64,000 bases of DNA from Sandaracinomonas limnophila (lineage in GTDB: Bacteria; Bacteroidota; Bacteroidia; Cytophagales; Spirosomataceae): positions 1-64,000 of the forward strand of contig NZ_SACY01000003.1 in the NCBI RefSeq assembly GCF_004005965.1, in the 5' to 3' direction. Positions 53,065-61,507 of the stretch are shown here, one piece after another (position 1 is the stretch's first letter; every line of letters starts with the position of its first letter). Position numbers and translations under genes: made by a program. Under the pieces are notes generated by a model. It made no database searches. It was not told the DNA's origin and saw only the letters and a program-made list of their open reading frames with translations.

Positions 53065-56000
53065 TTATTTTTTCAAATAATCACCTGAAACAATTTTTGT
53101 TGAGGAATCTGTCGCTCTATTGTATAAATAAGCATAAGCTGTTTTTGTTTCCCCATTCAATTCTACTTGAACTTCAGATCGCACAAACAAACTGTTTTCA
53201 GCATTTTCTGGATCATACTCTTCGTATTCATCCAATACATTCAATAATTTAATCGTATTGGATAATAAATACAATTCTCCAACAACTTGATCTTTTACAT
53301 CTGAAGACGGCACAATACCTGGATAATCAGCTACCTGATACATTTTTCCTTGGAAATTTGCCATTCCTACATAGTCGGAGTTACGGGCAATCAATCGATG
53401 TAAATCGTTTCCACAATCTCTTCGAAGAGTTCCATAAACAAACAAGTATTCCTCCTTATCTGGTTCTGGCAACTTAGCTTCTTCTAAGGTCAAAACCAAA
53501 TCTTCTTGTTCAACTACTGTACCTTCATTCAATACTACATTACCTACTATACCTTCAAAAGGAGCCGAAACGATTGATTCCATTTTCATGGCTTCAATTA
53601 CGTAAAGTGGTGCATTTTTCTTTACTTCTTCTCCCGGCTTCACCAATATTCTGCTCAAACGACCTTGTAATGGTGCACCTATATCTCCTTTTTTAGTTGC
53701 TTTAATATGCTGAGGTCTTTCAATTTTAATGGTTTTATCCAAAACCTTAATTCTTCTGGCTTGACCATTTAATTCAAAGGTAACATTTCGTAAACCTGAT
53801 TCATCTGGCTCCGACATGTACAAATATTTAACAATAATCGTCTTGCCTTCTTCGATAGTGATCATAATTTCCTCGTCCTGTTTCAAACCATATAAGAAGG
53901 CAGGGGTTGGCATAGCACTTAAATCGCCAAACAACAATTGATTTTTGTAATAATCCTCATAAACTTTCGGATACATTTTGTACGATAAATAATCGTAAAA
54001 TCCATCCTCTGCCTCTGGGAATTTTGCTTTAAACTCAGCAAAATCTTTATCAAAATCAATTGGTTTTAAGGAAACATTTGGTCGACCTTCAAACGGCGTT
54101 TCTCCTTTTAATACAATTTCTTGTAATTGTTTCGGGAAGCCCTGATAAGGTTGTCCTAATCCACCTTTGAAGAAATCCTTAACTGATTCTGGGAAAGATA
54201 AGGATGAACCTTTTGCATAAACATCTTCTGCAGTGAGGCTATTTGCTGTCATAAAAATGGCCATATCACCCACTACTTTTGAAGAAGGTGTCACTTTCAC
54301 AATATCTCCAAAAAGCTTATTTGCCTCTGAATAATTATCTTTCAACAATTCAAATTTATCCCCAACTCCCAAAGCAATTGCTTGTCCTCGCAAGTTAGTA
54401 TATTGTCCACCTGGAATTTCATTTTCATATACCTCTGCTGTACCCGCTTTCAATTCAGACTCAAAAGGAGAATACCAATTTCTTACCGCTTCCCAATAAT
54501 TAGAATATTTATTCAATTCATCCAAATCAATATCACAAGCACCTTGTTGACCTTTCATCATGGCAACCAAAGAGTTTAAATTCGGTTGAGAAGTTAAGCC
54601 CGACATCGCTGCCAAAGCTCCATCAACCACATCAACACCTGCTTCAATTGCTTTTAAATAGGTAGCAGACTGGATAGAAGCCGTATCATGTGTATGTAAA
54701 TGAATTGGAATATCAATTGATTTCTTAAGTTCAGTTACTAATTTCTCCGCTTGAAAAGGTCGCAACAAACCAGCCATATCTTTGATTGCCAACATGTGCG
54801 CTCCTTCATCTTCTAATTGTTTAGCTAAATCTAAATAATATTGTAGGTTGTATTTTTCATTTGTGAACACATCTCCGGTATAACAAATGGCAGCTTCTGC
54901 AATTGAATTTGTGCGCTCTCGAACCGCACGAATAGAAACCTTCATGGCTTCCACCCAGTTCAATGAATCGAAAATTCTAAATACATCTATACCAGCTTCT
55001 GCAGATTTCTCTACAAATTTCTCAATTAAATTATCAGGGTATGCCGAATATCCAACAGCATTAGAACCTCTGAATAACATTTGAAGCAACATGTTTGGCA
55101 TGGCTTCTCTGAAATCTCTTAAACGTTGCCAAGGCGATTCATTCAAGAATCGCATAGCCACATCAAAGGTGGCTCCACCCCAAACTTCCATTGAGAATAA
55201 TTGAGGGAATGATTTAGCAAAACCAGATGCCACCGCAACCATATCTTGAGTACGTACGCGAGTAGCCAATAAAGATTGGTGACCATCTCTGAAAGTAGTA
55301 TCTGTAAATAATACATTCTTTTGCTCGCGTATTTGCTTAGCCAATTTTTCTGGACCTAATTCATCCAACAATTGCTTGTAACCTTTTGGAAACTCTAATC
55401 CAGCCTCCACTGAAGGAATAATTGGGTGACGGAAAGCTGTTGTAGGCTTTACTTTAACATCAGGATTCCCATTTACGATCACCTCACCTAAATAACGTAA
55501 AGCCTTTGTAGATCGGTCGCGAGTGGGTGTAAATTTAAACAGCTCTTGATGTGTATCTATAAACTGCACCGTACATTTTCCATCTTGGAAAATTGGGTGC
55601 TGAATAACATTTCTTAAGAATGGAATATTTGTTTTTACCCCACGAATACGAAATTCAGTTAAAGCACGATTCAATCGCTCCGCTGCCCCCCGTAAAGTTC
55701 TACCTTTGGCAGACACTTTCACCAACATGGAGTCGAAATAAGGAGAAATCTTAACTCCTGGATAAGAAGAACCTTCATCTAGACGAATACCAAATCCCGC
55801 TGCATTTCTGTAGGCAATAATCGTACCGAAATCCGGTTTAAATCCGTTGGCAGGGTCTTCTGTGGTAATACGACACTGAATTGCATATCCCTTCAAAGGA
55901 ATTTCTTCTTGAGAATGAATGAAAATTCCTGGGTCCGACAATTGATAATTTTGTGCAATTAAAATTTGCGTTCGAACAATGTCAATTCCAGTTACCTCTT

Positions 56001-56925
56001 CCGTGATCGTATGTTCTACTTGGATACGTGGATTAACTTCGATGAAGAATATATTCTCGTCTTTATCAACCAAAAATTCTACTGTACCTGCATTGTAATA
56101 ATTTACTGCCTTTCCAATGGCCAAGGCATATTTATATAGTTTTTGTTTAGTTTCTTCCTTTAATCCAAAAGAAGGCGCCACCTCAACTACTTTTTGAAAA
56201 CGACGTTGTACAGAGCAATCACGCTCATATAAGTGAACTAAATTACCATGCTTATCACCCAACAACTGCACTTCAATATGTTTGGGTTGATCAATGAACT
56301 TTTCGATAAAAATCGTTTCATCACCAAAAGCATTTTTAGCCTCATTTTTTGCTTCTGTGTAAGATTTTTCCAAATCTTCCTCTGCACGTACCACACGCAT
56401 TCCTCTACCGCCACCACCTGCAGCTGCTTTAACCATAACAGGGAAACCGATTCGTTTAGCTTCTGAAAGTGCATAAGAATAATCACTTAAATCGCCCTTA
56501 GAATCTTCAATCATTGGCACATTTGCCTTCAGGGCAGCCTCTTTGGCAGCAACCTTGTCTCCTAAAGCATTCATTGCCTCTGGAGATGGTCCCACAAAAA
56601 CGATACCTTCTTCTCTACAACGACGAGCTAAGTTTACATTTTCTGATAAAAATCCATATCCTGGATGTACTGCTTCTATATTCTTTGATTTACAAAGAGC
56701 AATAATTCCTTCAACATCCAAATAAGGTTTTAATGGTTCGTCTTCTTTACCGATTTGATAAGCTTCATCAGCTTTGTATCTATGCAAAGAATAGCGATCC
56801 TCAAAGGTGTAAACCGCAATTGTGCGGATACCCAATTCGGATGCGGCGCGCATAATACGGATGGCAATTTCACCGCGATTTGCGACCAATAAACTTGTAA
56901 TTTTCTGAATGTGAGACTTTGGCAT
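53065..56925 (-). CDS. pyc: Pyruvate carboxylase with C-terminal gamma-glutamylcyclotransferase-like domain
   Basis: Pyruvate carboxylase makes oxaloacetate from pyruvate, bicarbonate and ATP (anaplerosis). The biotin carboxylase domain (1-460) has AAAGGGGRGMRVV and EVNPRIQVEHT. The carboxyltransferase domain (about 540-830) has FTDTTFRDGHQSL. The biotin carrier domain carries EAMKMES with the biotinylated Lys near 1114. Instead of ending near residue 1150, the protein continues with residues 1158-1286, an AIG2/GGCT-like fold: FVYGTLRRD, YPGIVPS, VVGELYLL and LDEYEEYDP with the expected acidic residue. The fusion is in frame without a stop. It heads a three-gene operon. Confidence 0.93.
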   Translation of the reverse strand: MPKSHIQKITSLLVANRGEIAIRIMRAASELGIRTIAVYTFEDRYSLHRYKADEAYQIGKEDEPLKPYLDVEGIIALCKSKNIEAVHPGYGFLSENVNLARRCREEGIVFVGPSPEAMNALGDKVAAKEAALKANVPMIEDSKGDLSDYSYALSEAKRIGFPVMVKAAAGGGGRGMRVVRAEEDLEKSYTEAKNEAKNAFGDETIFIEKFIDQPKHIEVQLLGDKHGNLVHLYERDCSVQRRFQKVVEVAPSFGLKEETKQKLYKYALAIGKAVNYYNAGTVEFLVDKDENIFFIEVNPRIQVEHTITEEVTGIDIVRTQILIAQNYQLSDPGIFIHSQEEIPLKGYAIQCRITTEDPANGFKPDFGTIIAYRNAAGFGIRLDEGSSYPGVKISPYFDSMLVKVSAKGRTLRGAAERLNRALTEFRIRGVKTNIPFLRNVIQHPIFQDGKCTVQFIDTHQELFKFTPTRDRSTKALRYLGEVIVNGNPDVKVKPTTAFRHPIIPSVEAGLEFPKGYKQLLDELGPEKLAKQIREQKNVLFTDTTFRDGHQSLLATRVRTQDMVAVASGFAKSFPQLFSMEVWGGATFDVAMRFLNESPWQRLRDFREAMPNMLLQMLFRGSNAVGYSAYPDNLIEKFVEKSAEAGIDVFRIFDSLNWVEAMKVSIRAVRERTNSIAEAAICYTGDVFTNEKYNLQYYLDLAKQLEDEGAHMLAIKDMAGLLRPFQAEKLVTELKKSIDIPIHLHTHDTASIQSATYLKAIEAGVDVVDGALAAMSGLTSQPNLNSLVAMMKGQQGACDIDLDELNKYSNYWEAVRNWYSPFESELKAGTAEVYENEIPGGQYTNLRGQAIALGVGDKFELLKDNYSEANKLFGDIVKVTPSSKVVGDMAIFMTANSLTAEDVYAKGSSLSFPESVKDFFKGGLGQPYQGFPKQLQEIVLKGETPFEGRPNVSLKPIDFDKDFAEFKAKFPEAEDGFYDYLSYKMYPKVYEDYYKNQLLFGDLSAMPTPAFLYGLKQDEEIMITIEEGKTIIVKYLYMSEPDESGLRNVTFELNGQARRIKVLDKTIKIERPQHIKATKKGDIGAPLQGRLSRILVKPGEEVKKNAPLYVIEAMKMESIVSAPFEGIVGNVVLNEGTVVEQEDLVLTLEEAKLPEPDKEEYLFVYGTLRRDCGNDLHRLIARNSDYVGMANFQGKMYQVADYPGIVPSSDVKDQVVGELYLLSNTIKLLNVLDEYEEYDPENAENSLFVRSEVQVELNGETKTAYAYLYNRATDSSTKIVSGDYLKK

Positions 56926-57089
56926 TTTACTTCATTTAGTGCAGTCTACAAAAATCTGAAATAAATAATGAAAAATGGCATTTTAATCACTGAAAATTAT
57001 CATTTTATTGAAAAAATCTAACATTTGTCGGGTTAGTGTCAATTTTTTATTTAGTAACTTGCATATTCTTATAAAAATTCATTTTTAAC

Positions 57090-58091
57090 ATGAACAAACC
57101 AGCAATCGGAATAACGCTTGGAGATTATAATGGAATTGGTCCAGAGGTTATTTTAAAAGCCTTGAACCACAATATTTTATTGCAATGGTGCACACCAGTT
57201 GTTTACGGATCTTTAAAGGTTTTAAACTTCTATAAAAAGCAATTTGATATGCGTGATTTCCATTTTCAAGTGGTTGATAGTCCAGATAAAATCAAGGATT
57301 CTCATGCGCATGTAATCAATTGCTGGGATGATGCCAACACCCAAGTTGAACCTGGTAAAGAAACTAAAGAAGCAGGAGCTGCAGCATTCGCCTGCTTAGA
57401 AAGAGCTTGCAAGGATTTGGATGGCGGTAAAATTGCTGCTGTGGTAACAGCCCCTATCAATAAAAACAATATTCAATCAGAACAATTTAATTTTCCAGGA
57501 CATACAGAATACCTGACCCAAAAATTTGAGGTAAAGGAAAGTTTGATGATGATGGTGGCTGAAAATTTCAGAATTGGAGTGGCGACTGGACACTTACCGG
57601 TTTTAGAGGTCAGCAAAAAACTCAGCAAAGAATTATTGAAAACAAAAATTGATTTGTTTTTACATTCCTTAAAAGAAGATTTCAAAATCATCAAACCAAA
57701 GTTGGCTGTATTAGGACTAAATCCACATGCTGGAGAATCAGGTTTATTAGGAAAAGAAGAACTAGAAATCATACAACCTGTATTAGATGAATACCGTCAG
57801 AAAGGACAATTGGTTTTTGGCCCCTACCCGGCAGATGGTTTTTTTGGGAAAGCTCAATTCAAGGAATTTGATGGGGTTTTAGGAATGTACCACGACCAAG
57901 GATTAATTCCTTTCAAATATATCGCATTTGATTCTGGCGTCAATTACACAGCTGGTTTACCCATAATTCGCACCTCTCCCGACCATGGAACGGCTTATGA
58001 TATTGCTGGTAAAAATGAGGCAGATCCAGGTTCATTTTTACATGCCTTTTATTTGGCACTCGACTTGGTAAAAAACCGAATGAACGACTAA
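57090..58091 (+). CDS. pdxA: 4-hydroxythreonine-4-phosphate dehydrogenase
   Basis: PdxA oxidises 4-phosphohydroxy-L-threonine in the DXP-dependent pyridoxal phosphate pathway. ITLGDYNGIGPEVILKA near residue 8, VVTAPINKNNI near residue 112, FPGHTEYL (metal His), GLNPHAGESGLLG and HDQGLIPFKYIAF are all present. The length of 333 residues is normal. It is 1 bp upstream of a 2-hydroxyacid dehydrogenase, which may be the PdxB-like step acting on erythronate-4-phosphate (inference). Confidence 0.95.
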   Translation: MNKPAIGITLGDYNGIGPEVILKALNHNILLQWCTPVVYGSLKVLNFYKKQFDMRDFHFQVVDSPDKIKDSHAHVINCWDDANTQVEPGKETKEAGAAAFACLERACKDLDGGKIAAVVTAPINKNNIQSEQFNFPGHTEYLTQKFEVKESLMMMVAENFRIGVATGHLPVLEVSKKLSKELLKTKIDLFLHSLKEDFKIIKPKLAVLGLNPHAGESGLLGKEELEIIQPVLDEYRQKGQLVFGPYPADGFFGKAQFKEFDGVLGMYHDQGLIPFKYIAFDSGVNYTAGLPIIRTSPDHGTAYDIAGKNEADPGSFLHAFYLALDLVKNRMND

Positions 58092-58092
58092 A

Positions 58093-59028
58093 ATGAAAAC
58101 AGTTTTAGTGGTTGATGATGTTCATGAGGCAATTTTTGAACCTTTTCAAAAATTGAATTGGAAGGTTTTATATCAACCAGATGCTACTTTATCCTCTATT
58201 CAATCCTTGATTCCAAATATTTCAGGACTTATCATTAGAAGTAAATTCAAAATAGATGCTTCATTTTTAGAAGAAGCGAAAAATCTACAATTTATTGCCC
58301 GTGCAGGGGCTGGATTAGATTTAATTGATGTTCAAAAAGCAAAAGAATTAAACATTAAAGTGTTCGCGGCAAACGAAGGCAACTCTGCCGCAGTTGCAGA
58401 ACATGTTATTGGACAATTATTAATACTCTCGGCTCAATTAAAAAAATCAGACCAGGAAGTAAGAAACCACATTTGGGACCGAGAAGGCAATAGAGGCTGG
58501 GAATTAGAAGGAAAAACCATTGGAATCATTGGCTATGGAAATATGGGTCAAGCTCTGGCCAAACGACTAAAACCTTTTGGATTAAACATTTTGGCATTTG
58601 ACAAATACCATCCATCAACTGAATATCCAGCAACTATGGAAGATATTTTCATGCATGCAGATATTCTTAGTTTACATGTTCCATTAACTTCTGAAACCAA
58701 GAACATGATAGATGCTAAATTTTTGAACCAATTCAAAAAGCCAATTGTTTTAGTAAATAGTGCTAGAGGTGAAATTATGAGCTTGGAAAGTATGCACTAT
58801 GGAATTCAAAAGGGAATTATACAAGGTTTAGCAATCGATGTGTTTCCAAATGAAAAATTAGCCACTTGGACGGAACGAGATTTCAATCTTTTTGAACACA
58901 TCAAATCTTTTCCAAATACTGTTTTCAGTCCACATGTTGCTGGATGGACAGCAGAAAGTTATCAAAAAATAAGTCAGGTTTTAGCTGACAAAATTTACGC
59001 ATTAATCCAGCATGAATTACCCAAATAA
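58093..59028 (+). CDS. D-2-hydroxyacid dehydrogenase (SerA/PdxB-like)
   Basis: The 311-residue NAD-dependent enzyme has a substrate domain with ARAGAGLDLIDV, a Rossmann motif GIIGYGNMGQALA near residue 144, DILSLHVPLT, VNSARGEIM (catalytic Arg) and SPHVAGWT (catalytic His). It lacks the C-terminal ACT domain of SerA and the dimerisation domain of E. coli PdxB. The 1-bp spacing to pdxA suggests a PdxB- or SerA-like role in the PLP/serine pathway. It overlaps mutS2 by 17 bp. Confidence 0.87.
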   Translation: MKTVLVVDDVHEAIFEPFQKLNWKVLYQPDATLSSIQSLIPNISGLIIRSKFKIDASFLEEAKNLQFIARAGAGLDLIDVQKAKELNIKVFAANEGNSAAVAEHVIGQLLILSAQLKKSDQEVRNHIWDREGNRGWELEGKTIGIIGYGNMGQALAKRLKPFGLNILAFDKYHPSTEYPATMEDIFMHADILSLHVPLTSETKNMIDAKFLNQFKKPIVLVNSARGEIMSLESMHYGIQKGIIQGLAIDVFPNEKLATWTERDFNLFEHIKSFPNTVFSPHVAGWTAESYQKISQVLADKIYALIQHELPK

Positions 59029-61507
59029 TTTAGCAGATAAATTAGGTTTTGAAGCCGTTCAAGAACAAATAAAGGAGCATTGCATCTCTGTTCTTGGTCA
59101 GGAATATGCCGAAAAAATGAAATTTTCAAATAAATTTCATTTAGTTAAACAATGGGTAGAACAGGTAGCCGAGATGAAAGATTTGCTGGCTGCACGAGCT
59201 GGAGAATGGCCACAAACAGATTATATTGATTTACGACCTTGGTTGGGACCGCTTTCTTTGGAAGGTAATTATTTGAGTCCAGAAGCTTGGCGCGATTGGC
59301 AAAGAGCCTTAGATGTTTTGTATAAATGTATCCGATTTTTTGAAAATTTATCGGAGGAAACAAGCCCTAATTTAAGAAAACTAACCCAGCATTATTTAAC
59401 AAAAAATCTTGAGATAAATCTAGATTACCGCGCCTTTTTACCTGTCATTCAGGCATTGGGCGACATCTTTGACCCCAGCGGACAAATCAAAGAATCTGCC
59501 TCCCCTGTTTTAGGTGAAATTAGAAGAAAGAAAATCACTGAAGAACTGGGATTACGAAAGAAATTAGATCAATTACTTTCAACAGCCCAAAAAGAAGGCT
59601 GGGTGAGTAAGGACTTTTCTTTGACGCTCAGAAATGGCCGAATGGTTATTCCCATAGCCGCAGAACATAAAAGAAAAATCAAAGGATTTGTTCAGGATGA
59701 ATCTGACACAGGAAAAACGGTTTTCCTAGAACCTGCCGATGCATTAACGGCCAACAATGAAATCAAATCGCTAGAGTCGGCTGAAAGAAGAGAAATTCAA
59801 GCCATTTTGGCCAAATTATCAGAAAGAGTCAGACCATTAGTTCCTATGATTGAGCAATGGATGAATTGGTTGGGACTTATTGATTTTATCCGAGCAAAGG
59901 CTTTATGGGCAGTTGACCATAAGGCTATTATGCCAGAGATGGAGGAAAAACAAGAATTTTTATGGAAAGAGGCTCGACACCCATTATTAGAAATTTCCTT
60001 GCAAAAAATGGGTAAATCGATCAAGCCCTTAAATATTCAATTGAGTACTGAGCAAAGAATCATGGTGGTTTCAGGTCCCAATGCAGGGGGTAAATCAGTA
60101 ACACTTTCAACCATTGGACTTTTACAATATATATTTCAAACGGGTTGCTTAGTGCCAGTAAAAGAGCAATCTAAAATGGGATTTTTTCACCAAATATTTT
60201 TGGATATGGGAGATGACCAAAACCTGGAAAATGAATTGAGTACCTATAGTTCGCATTTGTCGAACATGCGCTATTTTCTGGAAAATGCAAATCCCAAAAC
60301 CTTACTACTAGTAGATGAATTTGGTACGGGTACCGAACCCGGATTAGGAGGAGCCATTGCGGAAGCAATTTTAGAGAAATTGGCAGATAAAGGATCCTAC
60401 GGAGCCATCAATACCCATTATGGAAATTTGAAAAATTTGGCAGATCATAAGAAAGGACTTTTCAATGCAGCCATGAAATATGATACCGTTCATTTGGAAC
60501 CCCTATATGAACTGGAAATTGGAAAACCCGGAAGTTCCTTTGCATTTGAAATTGCACATAAAATTGGTTTACCAGATGCAATTATTCAATCTGCACAGAA
60601 AAAAATCAATAAAAAACAGGTTGATTTTGATAAATTATTGGTAGAAACCTCTACGGAAAAACAATTGTGGGAAAGTAAAAATGCTGCCTTAGAAGAGCGA
60701 ATCCGACAATCCAATTCGATTAAGGAACAATATGAAACCTTGAAAACCTATTTGGATGAGGAAAAGAAAAACATGCTGAATTTGGCAAAAATAGAGGCAA
60801 AGAAATTAGTTAAGGAAGCAAATCAAAAAATTGAGCAAACGATTAGAGTAATTAAGGAAAAAGAGGCAGAAAAAGAGAGTACAAAAAAAGTTCGACTAGA
60901 ACTTGCAAACTTTGTTGAAACGAAATTAAAGAGTGAGCAAAGTGAAAAGTTGAAAGTGGAAAACTTTAACAAGTCCGAAGGACTTGACTTTAAAATAGCC
61001 CCTAGCGAAGCTGGAGGTAAAAGTGAAAAGTGGAAAGTGGAAAGTGGAAAGCTAATTGTGGGGGATTGGGTTTTGATCGAAAACGGCACCAATGAACCAA
61101 CCTTAGCACAAATTTTAGAATTGAAATCAAAAGATGCTGTAGTAGCACTGGGTGGCATCAAAAGTACGGTCAAATTAAATCGATTGACTAAGGTAAAAGC
61201 ACCCAAACAAGAAAAAAAGAAATATGCCGCGAGTACGGGACTTGACCTAACTTCTAAAATGGCTCATTTTTCTCACACATTAGATCTTCGAGGCAAAAGA
61301 GGTGAAGAAGTTTATGGAATGCTTGACCATTATTTAAACGATGCTATTCTAACGGGTGTCATAGAAGTCAAAATCTTACATGGAAAAGGTGATGGCATCT
61401 TACGCAATTTGGTGCGTGAACAACTCCGCCGCTACCCGCAAGTTCGTAAATTTGAAGACGAGCATGCAGATCGCGGCGGCGCTGGGGTTACTATTGTGAG
61501 TCTTTAA
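59012..61507 (+). CDS. mutS2: MutS2 endonuclease with an in-frame repeat-element insertion
   Basis: MutS2 is a MutS-like ATPase and nuclease that acts on recombination intermediates and, in some bacteria, rescues collided ribosomes. The clamp region is followed by Walker A GPNAGGKSVTLS near residue 354, DEFGTGTEPGLGG (Walker B) near residue 435, a coiled coil and a C-terminal Smr nuclease domain (TLDLRGKRGEEV and ILHGKGDGIL). Residues about 641-680, between the coiled coil and the KOW-like LIVGDWVLIENG segment, are encoded by a heptamer array, two hairpins and another heptamer array. The frame stays open. At 831 residues the protein is about 40 longer than expected. Confidence 0.93.
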   Translation: MNYPNNLADKLGFEAVQEQIKEHCISVLGQEYAEKMKFSNKFHLVKQWVEQVAEMKDLLAARAGEWPQTDYIDLRPWLGPLSLEGNYLSPEAWRDWQRALDVLYKCIRFFENLSEETSPNLRKLTQHYLTKNLEINLDYRAFLPVIQALGDIFDPSGQIKESASPVLGEIRRKKITEELGLRKKLDQLLSTAQKEGWVSKDFSLTLRNGRMVIPIAAEHKRKIKGFVQDESDTGKTVFLEPADALTANNEIKSLESAERREIQAILAKLSERVRPLVPMIEQWMNWLGLIDFIRAKALWAVDHKAIMPEMEEKQEFLWKEARHPLLEISLQKMGKSIKPLNIQLSTEQRIMVVSGPNAGGKSVTLSTIGLLQYIFQTGCLVPVKEQSKMGFFHQIFLDMGDDQNLENELSTYSSHLSNMRYFLENANPKTLLLVDEFGTGTEPGLGGAIAEAILEKLADKGSYGAINTHYGNLKNLADHKKGLFNAAMKYDTVHLEPLYELEIGKPGSSFAFEIAHKIGLPDAIIQSAQKKINKKQVDFDKLLVETSTEKQLWESKNAALEERIRQSNSIKEQYETLKTYLDEEKKNMLNLAKIEAKKLVKEANQKIEQTIRVIKEKEAEKESTKKVRLELANFVETKLKSEQSEKLKVENFNKSEGLDFKIAPSEAGGKSEKWKVESGKLIVGDWVLIENGTNEPTLAQILELKSKDAVVALGGIKSTVKLNRLTKVKAPKQEKKKYAASTGLDLTSKMAHFSHTLDLRGKRGEEVYGMLDHYLNDAILTGVIEVKILHGKGDGILRNLVREQLRRYPQVRKFEDEHADRGGAGVTIVSL
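60933..61049. repeat. Repeat element read in frame inside mutS2
   Basis: The element runs as follows: one GTGAGCAA unit (60933-60940), heptamers AGTGAAA-AGTTGAA-AGTGGAA (60941-60961), hairpin CAAGTCC-GAA-GGACTTG (60970-60986), hairpin CCCCTAGC-GAA-GCTGGAGG (60999-61017), then heptamers AGTGAAA and AGTGGAA x3 (61022-61049). The heptamers match those at 42308-42342. The hairpin pair with its ACTTTAAAATAGCCC link corresponds to 40348-40394. Confidence 0.85.

Noticed and set aside
60933-61049. mutS2 as a pseudogene broken by the repeat element
   Set aside because: The frame is continuous from start to stop and both flanking domains retain all motifs.
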